The notes under the pieces: generated by a model
What the model was told of the DNA's origin: nothing
Seen by the model: only the letters and a program-made list of their open reading frames with translations
Database searches by the model: none
DNA from: DASPKX01 sp035627835
Lineage (GTDB): Bacteria; Verrucomicrobiota; Verrucomicrobiia; Limisphaerales; SXQI01
DNA: 64,000 bases
Direction: 5' to 3'
Assembly: GCA_035627835.1 (NCBI GenBank)
Contig: DASPKX010000181.1
Span: forward strand, 15,340-79,339
Part shown: positions 42,194 to 50,805 of the stretch, piece after piece
Layout of the letters: each line of letters begins with the position of its first letter
How positions within the stretch are numbered: the first letter of the stretch is position 1
Made by a program: the position numbers and the translations under genes

Positions 42194-43423
42194 GTGAACT
42201 CCCCTGCCCTCCAGGCTGCCGCGCTTGCCGCGGATCCGCCCGCAGCCACAGCGTCCCCTTCACGCCTGGCCTCCATCGACGCGTACCGGGGGCTGGTCAT
42301 GCTGTTGATGATTGGGGAGGTGCTTTCGTTCCACCGCGTTTCGGACGCGCTGCCGGACAGTTCATTCTGGAAGTTTCTGGCCTTCCATCAATCACATGTG
42401 GAATGGGTGGGCTGCTCGTTGCATGACCTGATTCAGCCATCGTTTTCATTTCTCGTTGGTGTGGCGTTGCCGTTCTCGCTGATGAGCCGCGCTGCGCGCG
42501 GGCAAAGTGAGGGAAGCATGTTTGGACATGCAGTCATGCGCGCGGTGATCTTGATATTCCTTGGCATATTCCTTCGATCAATTGGTCGGGCGCAGACAAA
42601 CTTCACATTCGAAGACACGCTGACGCAGATTGGGCTCGGTTACGTGTTCCTCTATTTGATCGGCAGGAAGTCCGAGCGATTTCAATGGGGCTCTGTGGCT
42701 GCGATTCTGTTCGGATACTGGCTCGCGTTTGCTTTGTATCCTTTGCCGGGGCCGGACTTTGATTGGGCAAAGGCCGGCGTCGCGGCGGATTGGCCGCATC
42801 ACCTGAGCGGGTTCGCGGCGCATTGGAATAAAAACACGAACGCGGCGTGGGCGTTCGACACCTGGTTCCTGAACCTGTTCCCACGAGAGAAGCCGTTTCT
42901 GTTTAACGGCGGCGGATACAGCACGCTGAGCTTTATTCCAACATTGGCCACCATGGTGTTGGGGTCCATTGCTGGAGGGTGGTTGCTGCGCGCGGGAGAG
43001 CCGATGCAGAAGGCGAAGAAGCTGGCGCTTGCGGGAGTGATCGCGCTGGCTGTTGGCTGGGCTTTGAATGCCTCAGGCATTTGCCCGAACGTGAAGAAGA
43101 TCTGGACGCCGACTTGGACCATTTTTAGCGCGGGCTGGTGTTTTCTGTTTCTGGCTGGTTTCTACGCTCTGCTGGATGTGAAGGGAGCCAAGCGCTGGGC
43201 GTTCTTCCTGATCGTTATTGGCATGAACTCAATTGCCGCTTACTGCATGGAATGGTTGTTCGTCGGGTTCATTCGCCGGTCACTGGACACTCACCTCGGC
43301 AAAGGATACGTGAATATTTTCGGAGCGCCGTATGCGAGCCTGGTGCAAGGGGCTGCCGTCATCACCATTCTGTGGCTGATCCTGTACTGGATGCAGAAGA
43401 GGCGGATCTTCATCAAAGTTTGA
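42194..43423 (+). CDS. HGSNAT-like membrane acyltransferase (COG4299/DUF5009 type)
   Basis: The 409-residue protein starts at GTG 42194. It has about ten membrane segments, opening with 'RLASIDAYRGLVMLLMIGEV', the typical family start. An extracytoplasmic loop with conserved residues follows ('FHQSHVEWVGCSLHDLIQPS'), then 'SFLVGVALPFSL' and 'DTLTQIGLGYVFLYLIG'. Its relatives include human heparan-alpha-glucosaminide N-acetyltransferase, which acetylates glucosamine residues across a membrane. Here an amino-sugar acetylation role is possible but unproven. It is the last gene of the sugar-related block. Confidence 0.82.
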   Translation: MNSPALQAAALAADPPAATASPSRLASIDAYRGLVMLLMIGEVLSFHRVSDALPDSSFWKFLAFHQSHVEWVGCSLHDLIQPSFSFLVGVALPFSLMSRAARGQSEGSMFGHAVMRAVILIFLGIFLRSIGRAQTNFTFEDTLTQIGLGYVFLYLIGRKSERFQWGSVAAILFGYWLAFALYPLPGPDFDWAKAGVAADWPHHLSGFAAHWNKNTNAAWAFDTWFLNLFPREKPFLFNGGGYSTLSFIPTLATMVLGSIAGGWLLRAGEPMQKAKKLALAGVIALAVGWALNASGICPNVKKIWTPTWTIFSAGWCFLFLAGFYALLDVKGAKRWAFFLIVIGMNSIAAYCMEWLFVGFIRRSLDTHLGKGYVNIFGAPYASLVQGAAVITILWLILYWMQKRRIFIKV

Positions 43424-43452
43424 TCTGGTTGACAGGCGCATTCCTTCGCCTC

Positions 43453-43602
43453 ATGCTGCGCTTAATGTTCGTTGTAGCGGGATATTTTAATCGTGGCGCG
43501 CGTCCAATGCTGGGCGTGGCTACTCCCGCTTTTAAGAAAGCCCCCAAGGCAGCCATTTGGCGCAAAGCGCACCTGGCCATTGGAAAGGGCTCTTCAGAAT
43601 AG
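43453..43602 (+). CDS. Possible small basic protein (49 residues)
   Basis: ATG 43453 opens a 49-residue frame (MLRLMFVVAGYFNRGARPML ... ending KGSSE) rich in Lys, Arg and Ala. It sits in the 309-bp space between two transporter genes and 21 bp before a strong terminator, so the region is probably transcribed. There is no clear ribosome site and no recognised family. It could be the true product of a short transcript, or chance. Confidence 0.3.
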   Translation: MLRLMFVVAGYFNRGARPMLGVATPAFKKAPKAAIWRKAHLAIGKGSSE

Positions 43603-43623
43603 ATTAACCATCCAGAATTTCTG

Positions 43624-43660
43624 AATCCCTGTTCCAAATAAGGAGCAGGGATTTTTTATT
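43624..43660 (+). terminator. Strong intrinsic terminator
   Basis: AATCCCTGTTCC (43624-43635) pairs with GGAGCAGGGATT (43642-43653), a 12-bp stem with one G-T pair and loop AAATAA, followed by TTTTATTT. It would end the plus-strand sugar block before the EamA gene. Confidence 0.85.
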
Positions 43661-43732
43661 TATGGGCATAAGACTAATCAGAGGGGCGGTTGCAAGTGGC
43701 AGCCAGGCATCGGAGGATGCAGGGAGGCAAAG

Positions 43733-44611
43733 ATGACCCTAGCTATCGCCATCGTTATCACGTTGTTGCTTTGGGCATCGTCGTTCACCGCCATAAAAGC
43801 GGCGTTAACGGAGTTCAGCCCGATGCACCTGGCGACGTTCCGCTTCGGGGTGGCGTCGCTGGTGTTGGTGGCGATTGCGATGTTCAAGCGCGTCCGGGTT
43901 CCGGATGCGGCGGATGTGCCGACAATCATTTTGGCCGGGCTGCTGGGGATCACGGGATACCATGCTGCGTTGAACTTTGGGCAGATGACGGTGAGCGCGG
44001 GCGCAGCAAGCTTCGTCGTGAACACGGTGCCGCTTTTCACGACGCTGCTGGCCGCAGGCTTTCTCGGTGAAAAGCCGCCGAGCAAAACCGTCATTGGGCT
44101 ATTGGTGAGCTTCTCCGGCGTGCTCGTAATCGCGATGAGCGAAAGCAAAGGGTTCAGCTTGAATCGGGGCGCGGTCCTCATCCTGATCGCGGCCCTGTTC
44201 CAAAGCGGGTATATCGTTTTGCAAAAGCCATTGTTGAAGAAATACAGTGTGCTGGAGGTTGTTTGCTACACCATCTGGGCGGGAACCGCGGGGCTGTCGT
44301 TGTTTGGGCCCGGGACTGTGGCCGAGGTGAGCCATGCGTCGGCGAAAGCCGCGATGTATGTGATTTACCTCGCGATCTTCCCCGGCGTGGTGGCAGGACT
44401 GACCTGGTCGGCAATGGTCGCGCGCTTGCCCGCGTCGCAGGCGGTAAGTTTCCTTTATGTGGTGCCAGCGCTTTCAATCGTCGTGGCGTGGGTTTGGTTG
44501 CGCGAGCTGCCGACGTTGGGATCCATTGTTGGAGGCTTGGTGATTCTTGCAGGAGTTGCCATCGTGAACCACGCGAAGTTAAAGGCCCATTTGGTGGCAG
44601 CGGCGAAGTAG
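43733..44611 (+). CDS. EamA/DMT-family transporter
   Basis: The 292-residue protein has ten predicted membrane segments in two EamA repeats. The first starts 'AIAIVITLLLWASSFTAIKA' with 'FRFGVASLVLVAIAMF' and 'FLGEKPPSKTVIGLLVSFSG'; the second starts 'ALFQSGYIVLQKPLLKKYSV' and ends 'WLRELPTLGSIVGGLVILAG'. GGGAGG stands five bases before the ATG. Members export amino acids or other metabolites, and the substrate here is unknown. mutM begins 8 bp after its stop, so the two are probably co-transcribed. Confidence 0.9.
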   Translation: MTLAIAIVITLLLWASSFTAIKAALTEFSPMHLATFRFGVASLVLVAIAMFKRVRVPDAADVPTIILAGLLGITGYHAALNFGQMTVSAGAASFVVNTVPLFTTLLAAGFLGEKPPSKTVIGLLVSFSGVLVIAMSESKGFSLNRGAVLILIAALFQSGYIVLQKPLLKKYSVLEVVCYTIWAGTAGLSLFGPGTVAEVSHASAKAAMYVIYLAIFPGVVAGLTWSAMVARLPASQAVSFLYVVPALSIVVAWVWLRELPTLGSIVGGLVILAGVAIVNHAKLKAHLVAAAK

Positions 44612-44619
44612 GAGGGAAA

Positions 44620-45417
44620 ATGCCAGAACTCGCGGAAGTAGAGTTTTACAGGACGCAGTGGAACGACGGGCTTGGGAAGAAGGTGCTGCGTGTCGCTCTT
44701 CACGGAGATAAACGGATCTTCCGAGGAACGGACGTGGAGGGGCTTGAACGAGTTCTGGCCGGCAGCGTTCTAAAATCATCTGAAGCACGCGGGAAGCAGA
44801 TGCTATTTCGCTTCACGAAGGATGCGTGGCTGGGCTTGCACCTCGGCATGACCGGGAAACTGACCACGGCTCCTGCGGATCACGCACCAGCCAAGCACGA
44901 GCACCTGGTTCTGTTCCAAAAGGAGCGCGCGCTGGTTTTTGAGGACATGCGGCAGTTCGGTCGCGTGCACTTCCATCAAGGGAAGGAGGCTCCCGCGTGG
45001 TGGGCCGAGATCGGAGTGGCCCCGAACGATCCGGAGTTCACGTTGGAATTGATGCGGGCGTTTTTGGCGCGGCGACCGAAGTTGACGGTTAAAGCCGTGC
45101 TGCTCGTGCAGGAGGGGTTCCCTGGCATCGGCAATTGGATGGCTGATGAAATTTTATGGCGCGCCGGCATTCAGCCAGCTCGCCTGGTGCGAGATCTTTC
45201 CGAAGAAGCAAGCGCGCGGCTGTGGAAAGAGACGCGCTACGTGGCGAGAGAAGCGTTGAAGAAGATCGGCAAGAAGTTCGGCGATCCACCTAAAGGATGG
45301 CTCTTCCATGAACGCTGGTCGCGGAAGGGTGTGTGCCCAAAGCACGACACACCTCTTGAGCGTGCAACCATCGGCGGACGCACCACCGCCTGGTGCGCCC
45401 GGTGTCAGCCTTCGTAG
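44620..45417 (+). CDS. mutM: Formamidopyrimidine-DNA glycosylase (Fpg/MutM)
   Basis: ATG 44620 (265 residues) has AGGAGG just upstream and gives the required N-terminus 'MPELAEVE', whose Pro is the catalytic amine after Met removal (E. coli has MPELPEVE). The conserved Lys is in 'EARGKQMLF'. 'LGLHLGMTGKL', 'FEDMRQFGRVHF' and 'GIGNWMADEILWRAGI' (helix-two-turn-helix) follow. The C-terminal zinc finger reads C-P-K-H then C-A-R-C, so one of the usual four Cys ligands is His. It excises 8-oxoguanine and other oxidised purines. Its stop abuts the stop of the convergent giant gene without a gap. Confidence 0.93.
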   Translation: MPELAEVEFYRTQWNDGLGKKVLRVALHGDKRIFRGTDVEGLERVLAGSVLKSSEARGKQMLFRFTKDAWLGLHLGMTGKLTTAPADHAPAKHEHLVLFQKERALVFEDMRQFGRVHFHQGKEAPAWWAEIGVAPNDPEFTLELMRAFLARRPKLTVKAVLLVQEGFPGIGNWMADEILWRAGIQPARLVRDLSEEASARLWKETRYVAREALKKIGKKFGDPPKGWLFHERWSRKGVCPKHDTPLERATIGGRTTAWCARCQPS

Positions 45418-48400
45418 CTATTCCTTGAGCCGAGCGCCGATAGTCGCCAATGGCGCAAGCCGATCGACATGTGAGTCTTTGGCCGCCCAGACGATGCTTC
45501 GGAAGACAAGGACTCGGAAAAGAGGATCATCAAAGGTCCAGGTGTAGTGCCCCGGAATGCAGCCAACAATGCGGCTTTGGTTTCGCTGCAGGGTCCAGAG
45601 CTGCGGTTGAGGCGCGTTATCTTCCTTCGAGTTTGCCAGCACGGTCAGGCGCGACGTGTCCCCGCGCATGGCCCAGTAGCTTTCGTCTGTGAAACGAAGC
45701 GTTGGAAAGCCTTTCGTAATAGGGTGCTGCGGCTGAGAAAAGACGAGGTCCAATTCACCGTGGCGGAACCGTGAACCGAGAGTGAAGGCCAGGCCGACGC
45801 GTTCAGCGACACCAGCGGGATCTTTGCCTCCATCCACAGCGTAGTGAATGTAAACAGCGCCACCGCCGCGGGTGTGGTATTTGTCCATGGCAGTGGCAGA
45901 CTCCCCACTCCACCCGGGGTTTGCGTTGTAGAAAACCGAAACATCCGCCCAGTCGAGCAGATCGGCCTTGGGGAAGCCCATGGAAGATTTCACTTCGACC
46001 TTTTCCGCCAGAGGGAGCAAGCGCGACCAACGATCGATCCAGAGAGGATAATCGTGCTCGTCCGGGCCATGATCTTTAGGGCCCGCAACCAGCAGAATGC
46101 GCAGTGGCTTGAGTGTATCCGGGGTTGGCTCGGCAGATTGAAGAACTGCGGCCAGTTCCGCAGCGGAACGAGCGCCCGGCATGGGAGGATCGGTGCGCGT
46201 GATCGGCGCAGGCTCCAGCGGGCTCACCAGCAGATAGGTGAGAAGGTCTTCGACCTGCTCATTTGTGAGCCGCTCGCGGAAACCTTCAGGCATCAAGGAG
46301 CCTTTCACCGGCTCGATACTTTTAATTTCTGAACGTGCGAAGACGTTGCTGGCGCCTGCTGGCAGTGCGAGAACCACACGCTCAGCATTCGCGCTGGCGA
46401 TCATGCCGGAGATGGAGACGCCGTTATTCAGGTGGAGAACGGAGCCGGGTTGATCCGGGTTGATGGTGGCCGAGGGTTGGAAGATGTCTTTCAGGACGGA
46501 CTCACGATCGCGGTGAACAAGGTTCGAGAGATCGGGGCCGAAGGCGAAACCTTCGTTGCGAAGCTTGTGGCAAGTGGCGCATCCGGCTTCCCCGTTGAAG
46601 ATCTCCCGGCCTTTGAGCCAGTTCCCCTTAACATCTGTGCGAGCCGCCGCGAGACCTTTAGCGGGGGCGGATTCAAACTCGGTCCAAGGCACGAAAGCAC
46701 GAGCGGTGGAGAGTTGGCGTTTGAGTTCGCCCTTCGCTAGGTAGAGGCCCACATCTCTGGAAGAGGCGGAATCTCGCTCGTGCTTATAACCGCGGTGTGA
46801 GCCTTCCCCGGCGCTCAAAGGAACGGTTTTTCCTGAAGCAGAGACGAGATCAAAGCGGGTCGAAGCAAACTTGTCGGCGGACATATCCCAATCGAGTTTG
46901 GAGCCAGGTTGCACGGTCGGAACGTAGGGATTCGAGATGTCCACTTTGCCCGCGAGCGTGACCTTGGCATTGGAGGATGATGCCGCTTTGAAGAACGCTT
47001 CGTGTTCCGCAGAACCTTTCATCAGCTCAGCGCTCGCGCTGAGTGATGGGTGCGGCAGGACTGTGGTGATTTGGGATCCACTGCCCTCACCCGCGGTGGC
47101 AACGACCCCGTTTAGCGTCAGGACCAAATCGATTTCGGGGCTTTGTTCGATTGGGCCTTTCACGCGCCATGCTTCTGGCAGCGGGAGCGTTATAGCGTAC
47201 GGCGCATTGTGAGTTACGCGGGGGACGCGCAGGATCATGGTGCGCCGGTCATTGGAAATGCTGAAGCCAAGCAACTCCACCCAGCGGCGTGGCGTGGACA
47301 TCTGGTCACGGATGACCTGGTAACCGGGGCGCATGATCTCGAAGCGGTCCCCTGCTCCAACGAACTCGCCGGTTTCGATTTTGATCTTCGACTTGGCGTT
47401 TGCCCAGTCGCCCGGATTTAAAGGTTTGTCGAAGGCAATCCGGAATTCGTCGGAAGCTGAAGCCCAGGCATGCACCGGCTGAGGCAGAGCTTTGGCTGTA
47501 TAACGCACTTTGAAAATACGCCCTTCACCGCTAGGGCCGGTGCCCCAATCGGGCGGTCCGCTATGACATGCAAGCAGCAAGTCACCGGCAGGGGTGACGC
47601 AGGCGTCCACTAAAAGATTGGTTAAGGACGCGATTTGATAATTCAGGGCGACATAACCCAGCTCGGTTTTGGCGAGCCTGGTCCGGTAGAGTTTGCCGCG
47701 CGATTCGCCGCACACGAGCGCGTCACCCTCCCAATGCGCCGGGCCAAAGATCGGGCCGCCATTAACCGGTTCGTTGAAGACCATGCCGACAGTGCTTTGG
47801 TGCTGGGGGCCATATTCATAAACAGCGGGTTGATCACGGACGTCCGGGAGATGTTTTGGATGGCGCGGTGGAAAGCCGTAGTGCTTGCCGCGCTCGATGT
47901 GGAGAAGTTCATCAAAGGGATTGCCGTTCGGGAGCCAGGTGGCGCCTTCCTGCTCTGTGGCAAAGAGGTCGCCGTGGCGGTTGAAGGCGAGCGCGCAGGT
48001 GAAGCGGACTCCAGTGCAGATGGTTTCCTGCGTTTTGAAATCGGCGCTGAGGCGTTGGATGGTGCCGAACGCTTCGTTGATGTTGTAACCCGATTTGCCT
48101 GTTGCGGGATCGATGAGGTAGCCGTTGGCGAAGTTGGCGGTGCCCCGGCCGAAGTAGATGGAGCCGTCCTTCGGATCAATGGCCAGGCCGACAGTGTCCA
48201 CTGCCTGGAAAATCTCCTTCCAACCACCGGCGACGACTTGCTCCTCCTCCGCTTTGCCGTCTCTATCCTTGTCGATGAAGAAGGAAATCTTCCCTTTGCT
48301 GGCGACAAAGACCCCATCCCCGCGCGGGTCGTGCCTCGCCGTTAATGCCATGCCGATTGGGCCGCGCATGGTGGTCTTGTCCCAGAAGAACTCAGCTTTA

Positions 48401-49455
48401 TCCTCCAGGCCATCGCCGTTGGAGTCGGTCAGGAGGTAAATTCGGCCGTCATAACCGAGGGCGACGACTTTGCCGTCGTGGCGATAGCGAACATTGTTAA
48501 GGTTGCCGATCTTGAGCGGGAGTTCGGAGACGGAGAAACCGGGCACGAACATCTGCACGGCTGGGGGATTCTCAACCATTTCCAGCGGATGCCCCTTGAC
48601 GCCCTTGAGCAGCGCTTCCAGGGCCACGGTTTTGGCGAGCAGAAACTGCTCCACAGCCTTGCGCTCATTGTCGGGGAGCGCGCGGTCGTAAACGAGAACG
48701 TCGGCAATGGCTCCATCGAATGCCCCCTGCACAAAAGGAGTCTCGTTCCCGTCATTGGAATAAATCCGCGCGCCAACGGTGATGTGATCGAGGGAAATCA
48801 TTGAGTCGCGACGCGTGCGCTTGCCTCCATCGAAGCCGTCCATGAAAAAGGCAGTGCCGTTGGTGCCTGGGGCCGAGCGAACGGTGAAAAGATGAAATGC
48901 GCCAAAGGGCCGATCTGTGGCGTTGAAGAAACCGGGCGTCAGGAGATCCTGCGCTCCCGTAGAGCCGGCGGACTCAACGTTGATGACGCTGAGGTCGGGC
49001 GTCTTCGCGGGCCCGAGGTCGATATTGAGGCCGCTGGTGTAATCATTCTTACCGAAAGCCGCTGAAGCAAACATCCCCGAGAAGTTGCCGGGATTCGATT
49101 TCGGAGCAGCGAGGATGAAGACGGTGCATTCCTTCACCTGGCGTGGAGACCCAGAGAAAACGACCGCGTCGTCCTTGCCATCGAATTTGAGGTAAGCCGC
49201 GTCAGTATCCGCCTGGAAAACGGGGCGGCGCTCTGGAGATGGCTGATAGCTTTGGAGCTTTGTTGAGGAGGAGTCGAAGAGGAAGTCCGCGGGCTGAACA
49301 TTGCCATACGAAGGAAGGTTGCTGGCTTCGCGAAGGCGGTTTTGGGCAGTCGGGTCGAGCCAGAAAACCAGACCTGAACGGACGGGAAGCTCTGCCGCAC
49401 GGGCAATAAACGGAGCGACCGTCAAAACGCAGAGCAAGCGGACGATTAAGTTCAT
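45418..49455 (-). CDS. Giant secreted protein: LamG-like, PVC dehydrogenase propeller, CxxCH cytochrome and ThuA domains
   Basis: This secreted protein has 1345 residues, with signal peptide 'MNLIVRLLCVLTVAPFIARA'. Residues about 25-275 are a LamG/concanavalin-like sandwich ('YLKFDGKDDAVVFSGSPRQV', 'DGAIADVLVYDRALPDNERK'). Residues about 300-720 are a glucose-dehydrogenase-like propeller ('NLNNVRYRHDGKVVALGYDG', 'LFATEQEGATWLPNGNPFDE'). The c-type haem motif 'CATCH' is at 959-963 in the PVC 'GEAGCATCHKL' context. Residues about 1130-1340 are a ThuA-like glutamine-amidotransferase fold ('ILLVAGPKDHGPDEHDYPLW', 'GGGAVYIHYAVDGG'). The combination is known in PVC genomes and thought to act in periplasmic sugar oxidation, but no enzyme activity has been established that I know of. 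Confidence 0.85.
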   Translation of the reverse strand: MNLIVRLLCVLTVAPFIARAAELPVRSGLVFWLDPTAQNRLREASNLPSYGNVQPADFLFDSSSTKLQSYQPSPERRPVFQADTDAAYLKFDGKDDAVVFSGSPRQVKECTVFILAAPKSNPGNFSGMFASAAFGKNDYTSGLNIDLGPAKTPDLSVINVESAGSTGAQDLLTPGFFNATDRPFGAFHLFTVRSAPGTNGTAFFMDGFDGGKRTRRDSMISLDHITVGARIYSNDGNETPFVQGAFDGAIADVLVYDRALPDNERKAVEQFLLAKTVALEALLKGVKGHPLEMVENPPAVQMFVPGFSVSELPLKIGNLNNVRYRHDGKVVALGYDGRIYLLTDSNGDGLEDKAEFFWDKTTMRGPIGMALTARHDPRGDGVFVASKGKISFFIDKDRDGKAEEEQVVAGGWKEIFQAVDTVGLAIDPKDGSIYFGRGTANFANGYLIDPATGKSGYNINEAFGTIQRLSADFKTQETICTGVRFTCALAFNRHGDLFATEQEGATWLPNGNPFDELLHIERGKHYGFPPRHPKHLPDVRDQPAVYEYGPQHQSTVGMVFNEPVNGGPIFGPAHWEGDALVCGESRGKLYRTRLAKTELGYVALNYQIASLTNLLVDACVTPAGDLLLACHSGPPDWGTGPSGEGRIFKVRYTAKALPQPVHAWASASDEFRIAFDKPLNPGDWANAKSKIKIETGEFVGAGDRFEIMRPGYQVIRDQMSTPRRWVELLGFSISNDRRTMILRVPRVTHNAPYAITLPLPEAWRVKGPIEQSPEIDLVLTLNGVVATAGEGSGSQITTVLPHPSLSASAELMKGSAEHEAFFKAASSSNAKVTLAGKVDISNPYVPTVQPGSKLDWDMSADKFASTRFDLVSASGKTVPLSAGEGSHRGYKHERDSASSRDVGLYLAKGELKRQLSTARAFVPWTEFESAPAKGLAAARTDVKGNWLKGREIFNGEAGCATCHKLRNEGFAFGPDLSNLVHRDRESVLKDIFQPSATINPDQPGSVLHLNNGVSISGMIASANAERVVLALPAGASNVFARSEIKSIEPVKGSLMPEGFRERLTNEQVEDLLTYLLVSPLEPAPITRTDPPMPGARSAAELAAVLQSAEPTPDTLKPLRILLVAGPKDHGPDEHDYPLWIDRWSRLLPLAEKVEVKSSMGFPKADLLDWADVSVFYNANPGWSGESATAMDKYHTRGGGAVYIHYAVDGGKDPAGVAERVGLAFTLGSRFRHGELDLVFSQPQHPITKGFPTLRFTDESYWAMRGDTSRLTVLANSKEDNAPQPQLWTLQRNQSRIVGCIPGHYTWTFDDPLFRVLVFRSIVWAAKDSHVDRLAPLATIGARLKE

Positions 49456-49561
49456 AGCGAGTGGAGGTCGCGGAGCATACCGGTATGCATCCAGCTATCC
49501 AAGCTGAAACGAGCGAGTGACCAGGCCCGCTTTTTACGTGCGTTCCGGGCGGGAGGTTCGT

Positions 49562-50794
49562 ATGGTGCGCCCGCTTTTTATGGTGAGAGTCAAACCGTTT
49601 GCCGCAGTGCGCCCCAAGCCGGAATTGGCGTCCGAAATTTGCGAGCTTCCATACGATGTTATGTCGAGCGAGGAAGCACGCGTGATGGCCGAAAATCGGC
49701 CGCTGAGTTTCCTGCGGGTGAGCAAGCCTGAGATCGACCTTCCATCCGGAATCAGCGTCTACGACGTGCGGGTCTATGCAAAGGGCAAGGAGAACTTCGA
49801 GAAGCTGCAGAAGCAAGGGGCTCTCTTTCAGGAGAAGGAGCCGCGCTTCTATTTTTACCGGCAAATCATGGGCAATCACGCCCAGATAGGGCTGGTGGCG
49901 GTGGCGAGCTGCGAGGATTACATCGCGGAGCGGATCAAGAAGCATGAGTTCACCCGACCAGACAAGGAAGATGATCGTGTCCGGCACATCGAAACGCTGA
50001 ATTCACAAACAGGCCCTGTGTTCCTGGCGTATCGCGCGACGGAAACCTTGAACGCGCTCACGAAGAAGATGACTTCCGGGGCGCCCGCGGTGGACTTCGT
50101 GGCGCCAGATGGAGTGCGGCATAGCGCCTGGGTGGTTGAGGACGCGGCCACAGCGACCGAAATCGAGAATGCGTTTGCTCAGATCCCCGCCCTCTACATT
50201 GCGGATGGGCATCACCGCTCGGCTGCCGCCGCGCGGGTGTTTCAGTCGCGCAAAGGAGCGGGAGGCAGCGGATGGTTCCTCTCCGTAATCTTCCCTCACA
50301 ACCAATTGCAGATCCTGCCGTATAACCGCGCGTTGAAGGATCTGAACGGCCACAACCCCCAGCAACTCTTGGAGAAGCTCGATGGCGTTTTCATCATCCA
50401 GAAGCAAGGTTCCGGCAAGCCCACGAGGAAGCATGAACTGGGGCTTTATTTTCAAGGGCAGTGGCACACGCTGAATTTCCGCCCTCACTTCGCGGCGACG
50501 AGTGATCCGATTGAAAAGCTGGATGTGACCTTGCTGCAGAAGTATGTGCTCGATCCCATTTTCGGGATCACCGATCCGCGCAGGAGCGAGCGCATTTCCT
50601 TTGTGGGAGGCATTCGCGGGCCGGCGGAGTTGGAGAAAATGGTCAACTCGGGCGATTACGCCTGCGCATTTTCGATGCACCCGACAAGCATTGAAGATTT
50701 GATGACCATTGCGGACGCGGGCGGCATCATGCCGCCGAAAAGCACATGGTTCGAGCCGAAGCTGCGCGACGCCATGTTCTGCCATAACATCTAA
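49562..50794 (+). CDS. DUF1015 family protein (COG4198)
   Basis: ATG 49562 (410 residues) is chosen because GGGAGG lies five bases upstream; the frame opens earlier at 49517. The sequence matches the DUF1015 family: 'MVRVKPFAAVRPKPELASEI', 'ELPYDVMSSEEARVMA', 'YFYRQIMGNHAQIGLVAVAS', 'HEFTRPDKEDDRVRHIETL' and the hallmark 'LYIADGHHRSAAAARVF'. The family is widespread and its biochemical function is not established; a metal-dependent or kinase-like role has been suggested from its His/Asp motif. An acyl-CoA ligase gene follows after 11 bp, suggesting an operon. Confidence 0.85.
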   Translation: MVRPLFMVRVKPFAAVRPKPELASEICELPYDVMSSEEARVMAENRPLSFLRVSKPEIDLPSGISVYDVRVYAKGKENFEKLQKQGALFQEKEPRFYFYRQIMGNHAQIGLVAVASCEDYIAERIKKHEFTRPDKEDDRVRHIETLNSQTGPVFLAYRATETLNALTKKMTSGAPAVDFVAPDGVRHSAWVVEDAATATEIENAFAQIPALYIADGHHRSAAAARVFQSRKGAGGSGWFLSVIFPHNQLQILPYNRALKDLNGHNPQQLLEKLDGVFIIQKQGSGKPTRKHELGLYFQGQWHTLNFRPHFAATSDPIEKLDVTLLQKYVLDPIFGITDPRRSERISFVGGIRGPAELEKMVNSGDYACAFSMHPTSIEDLMTIADAGGIMPPKSTWFEPKLRDAMFCHNI

Positions 50795-50805
50795 GCGCAA
50801 ACGGA

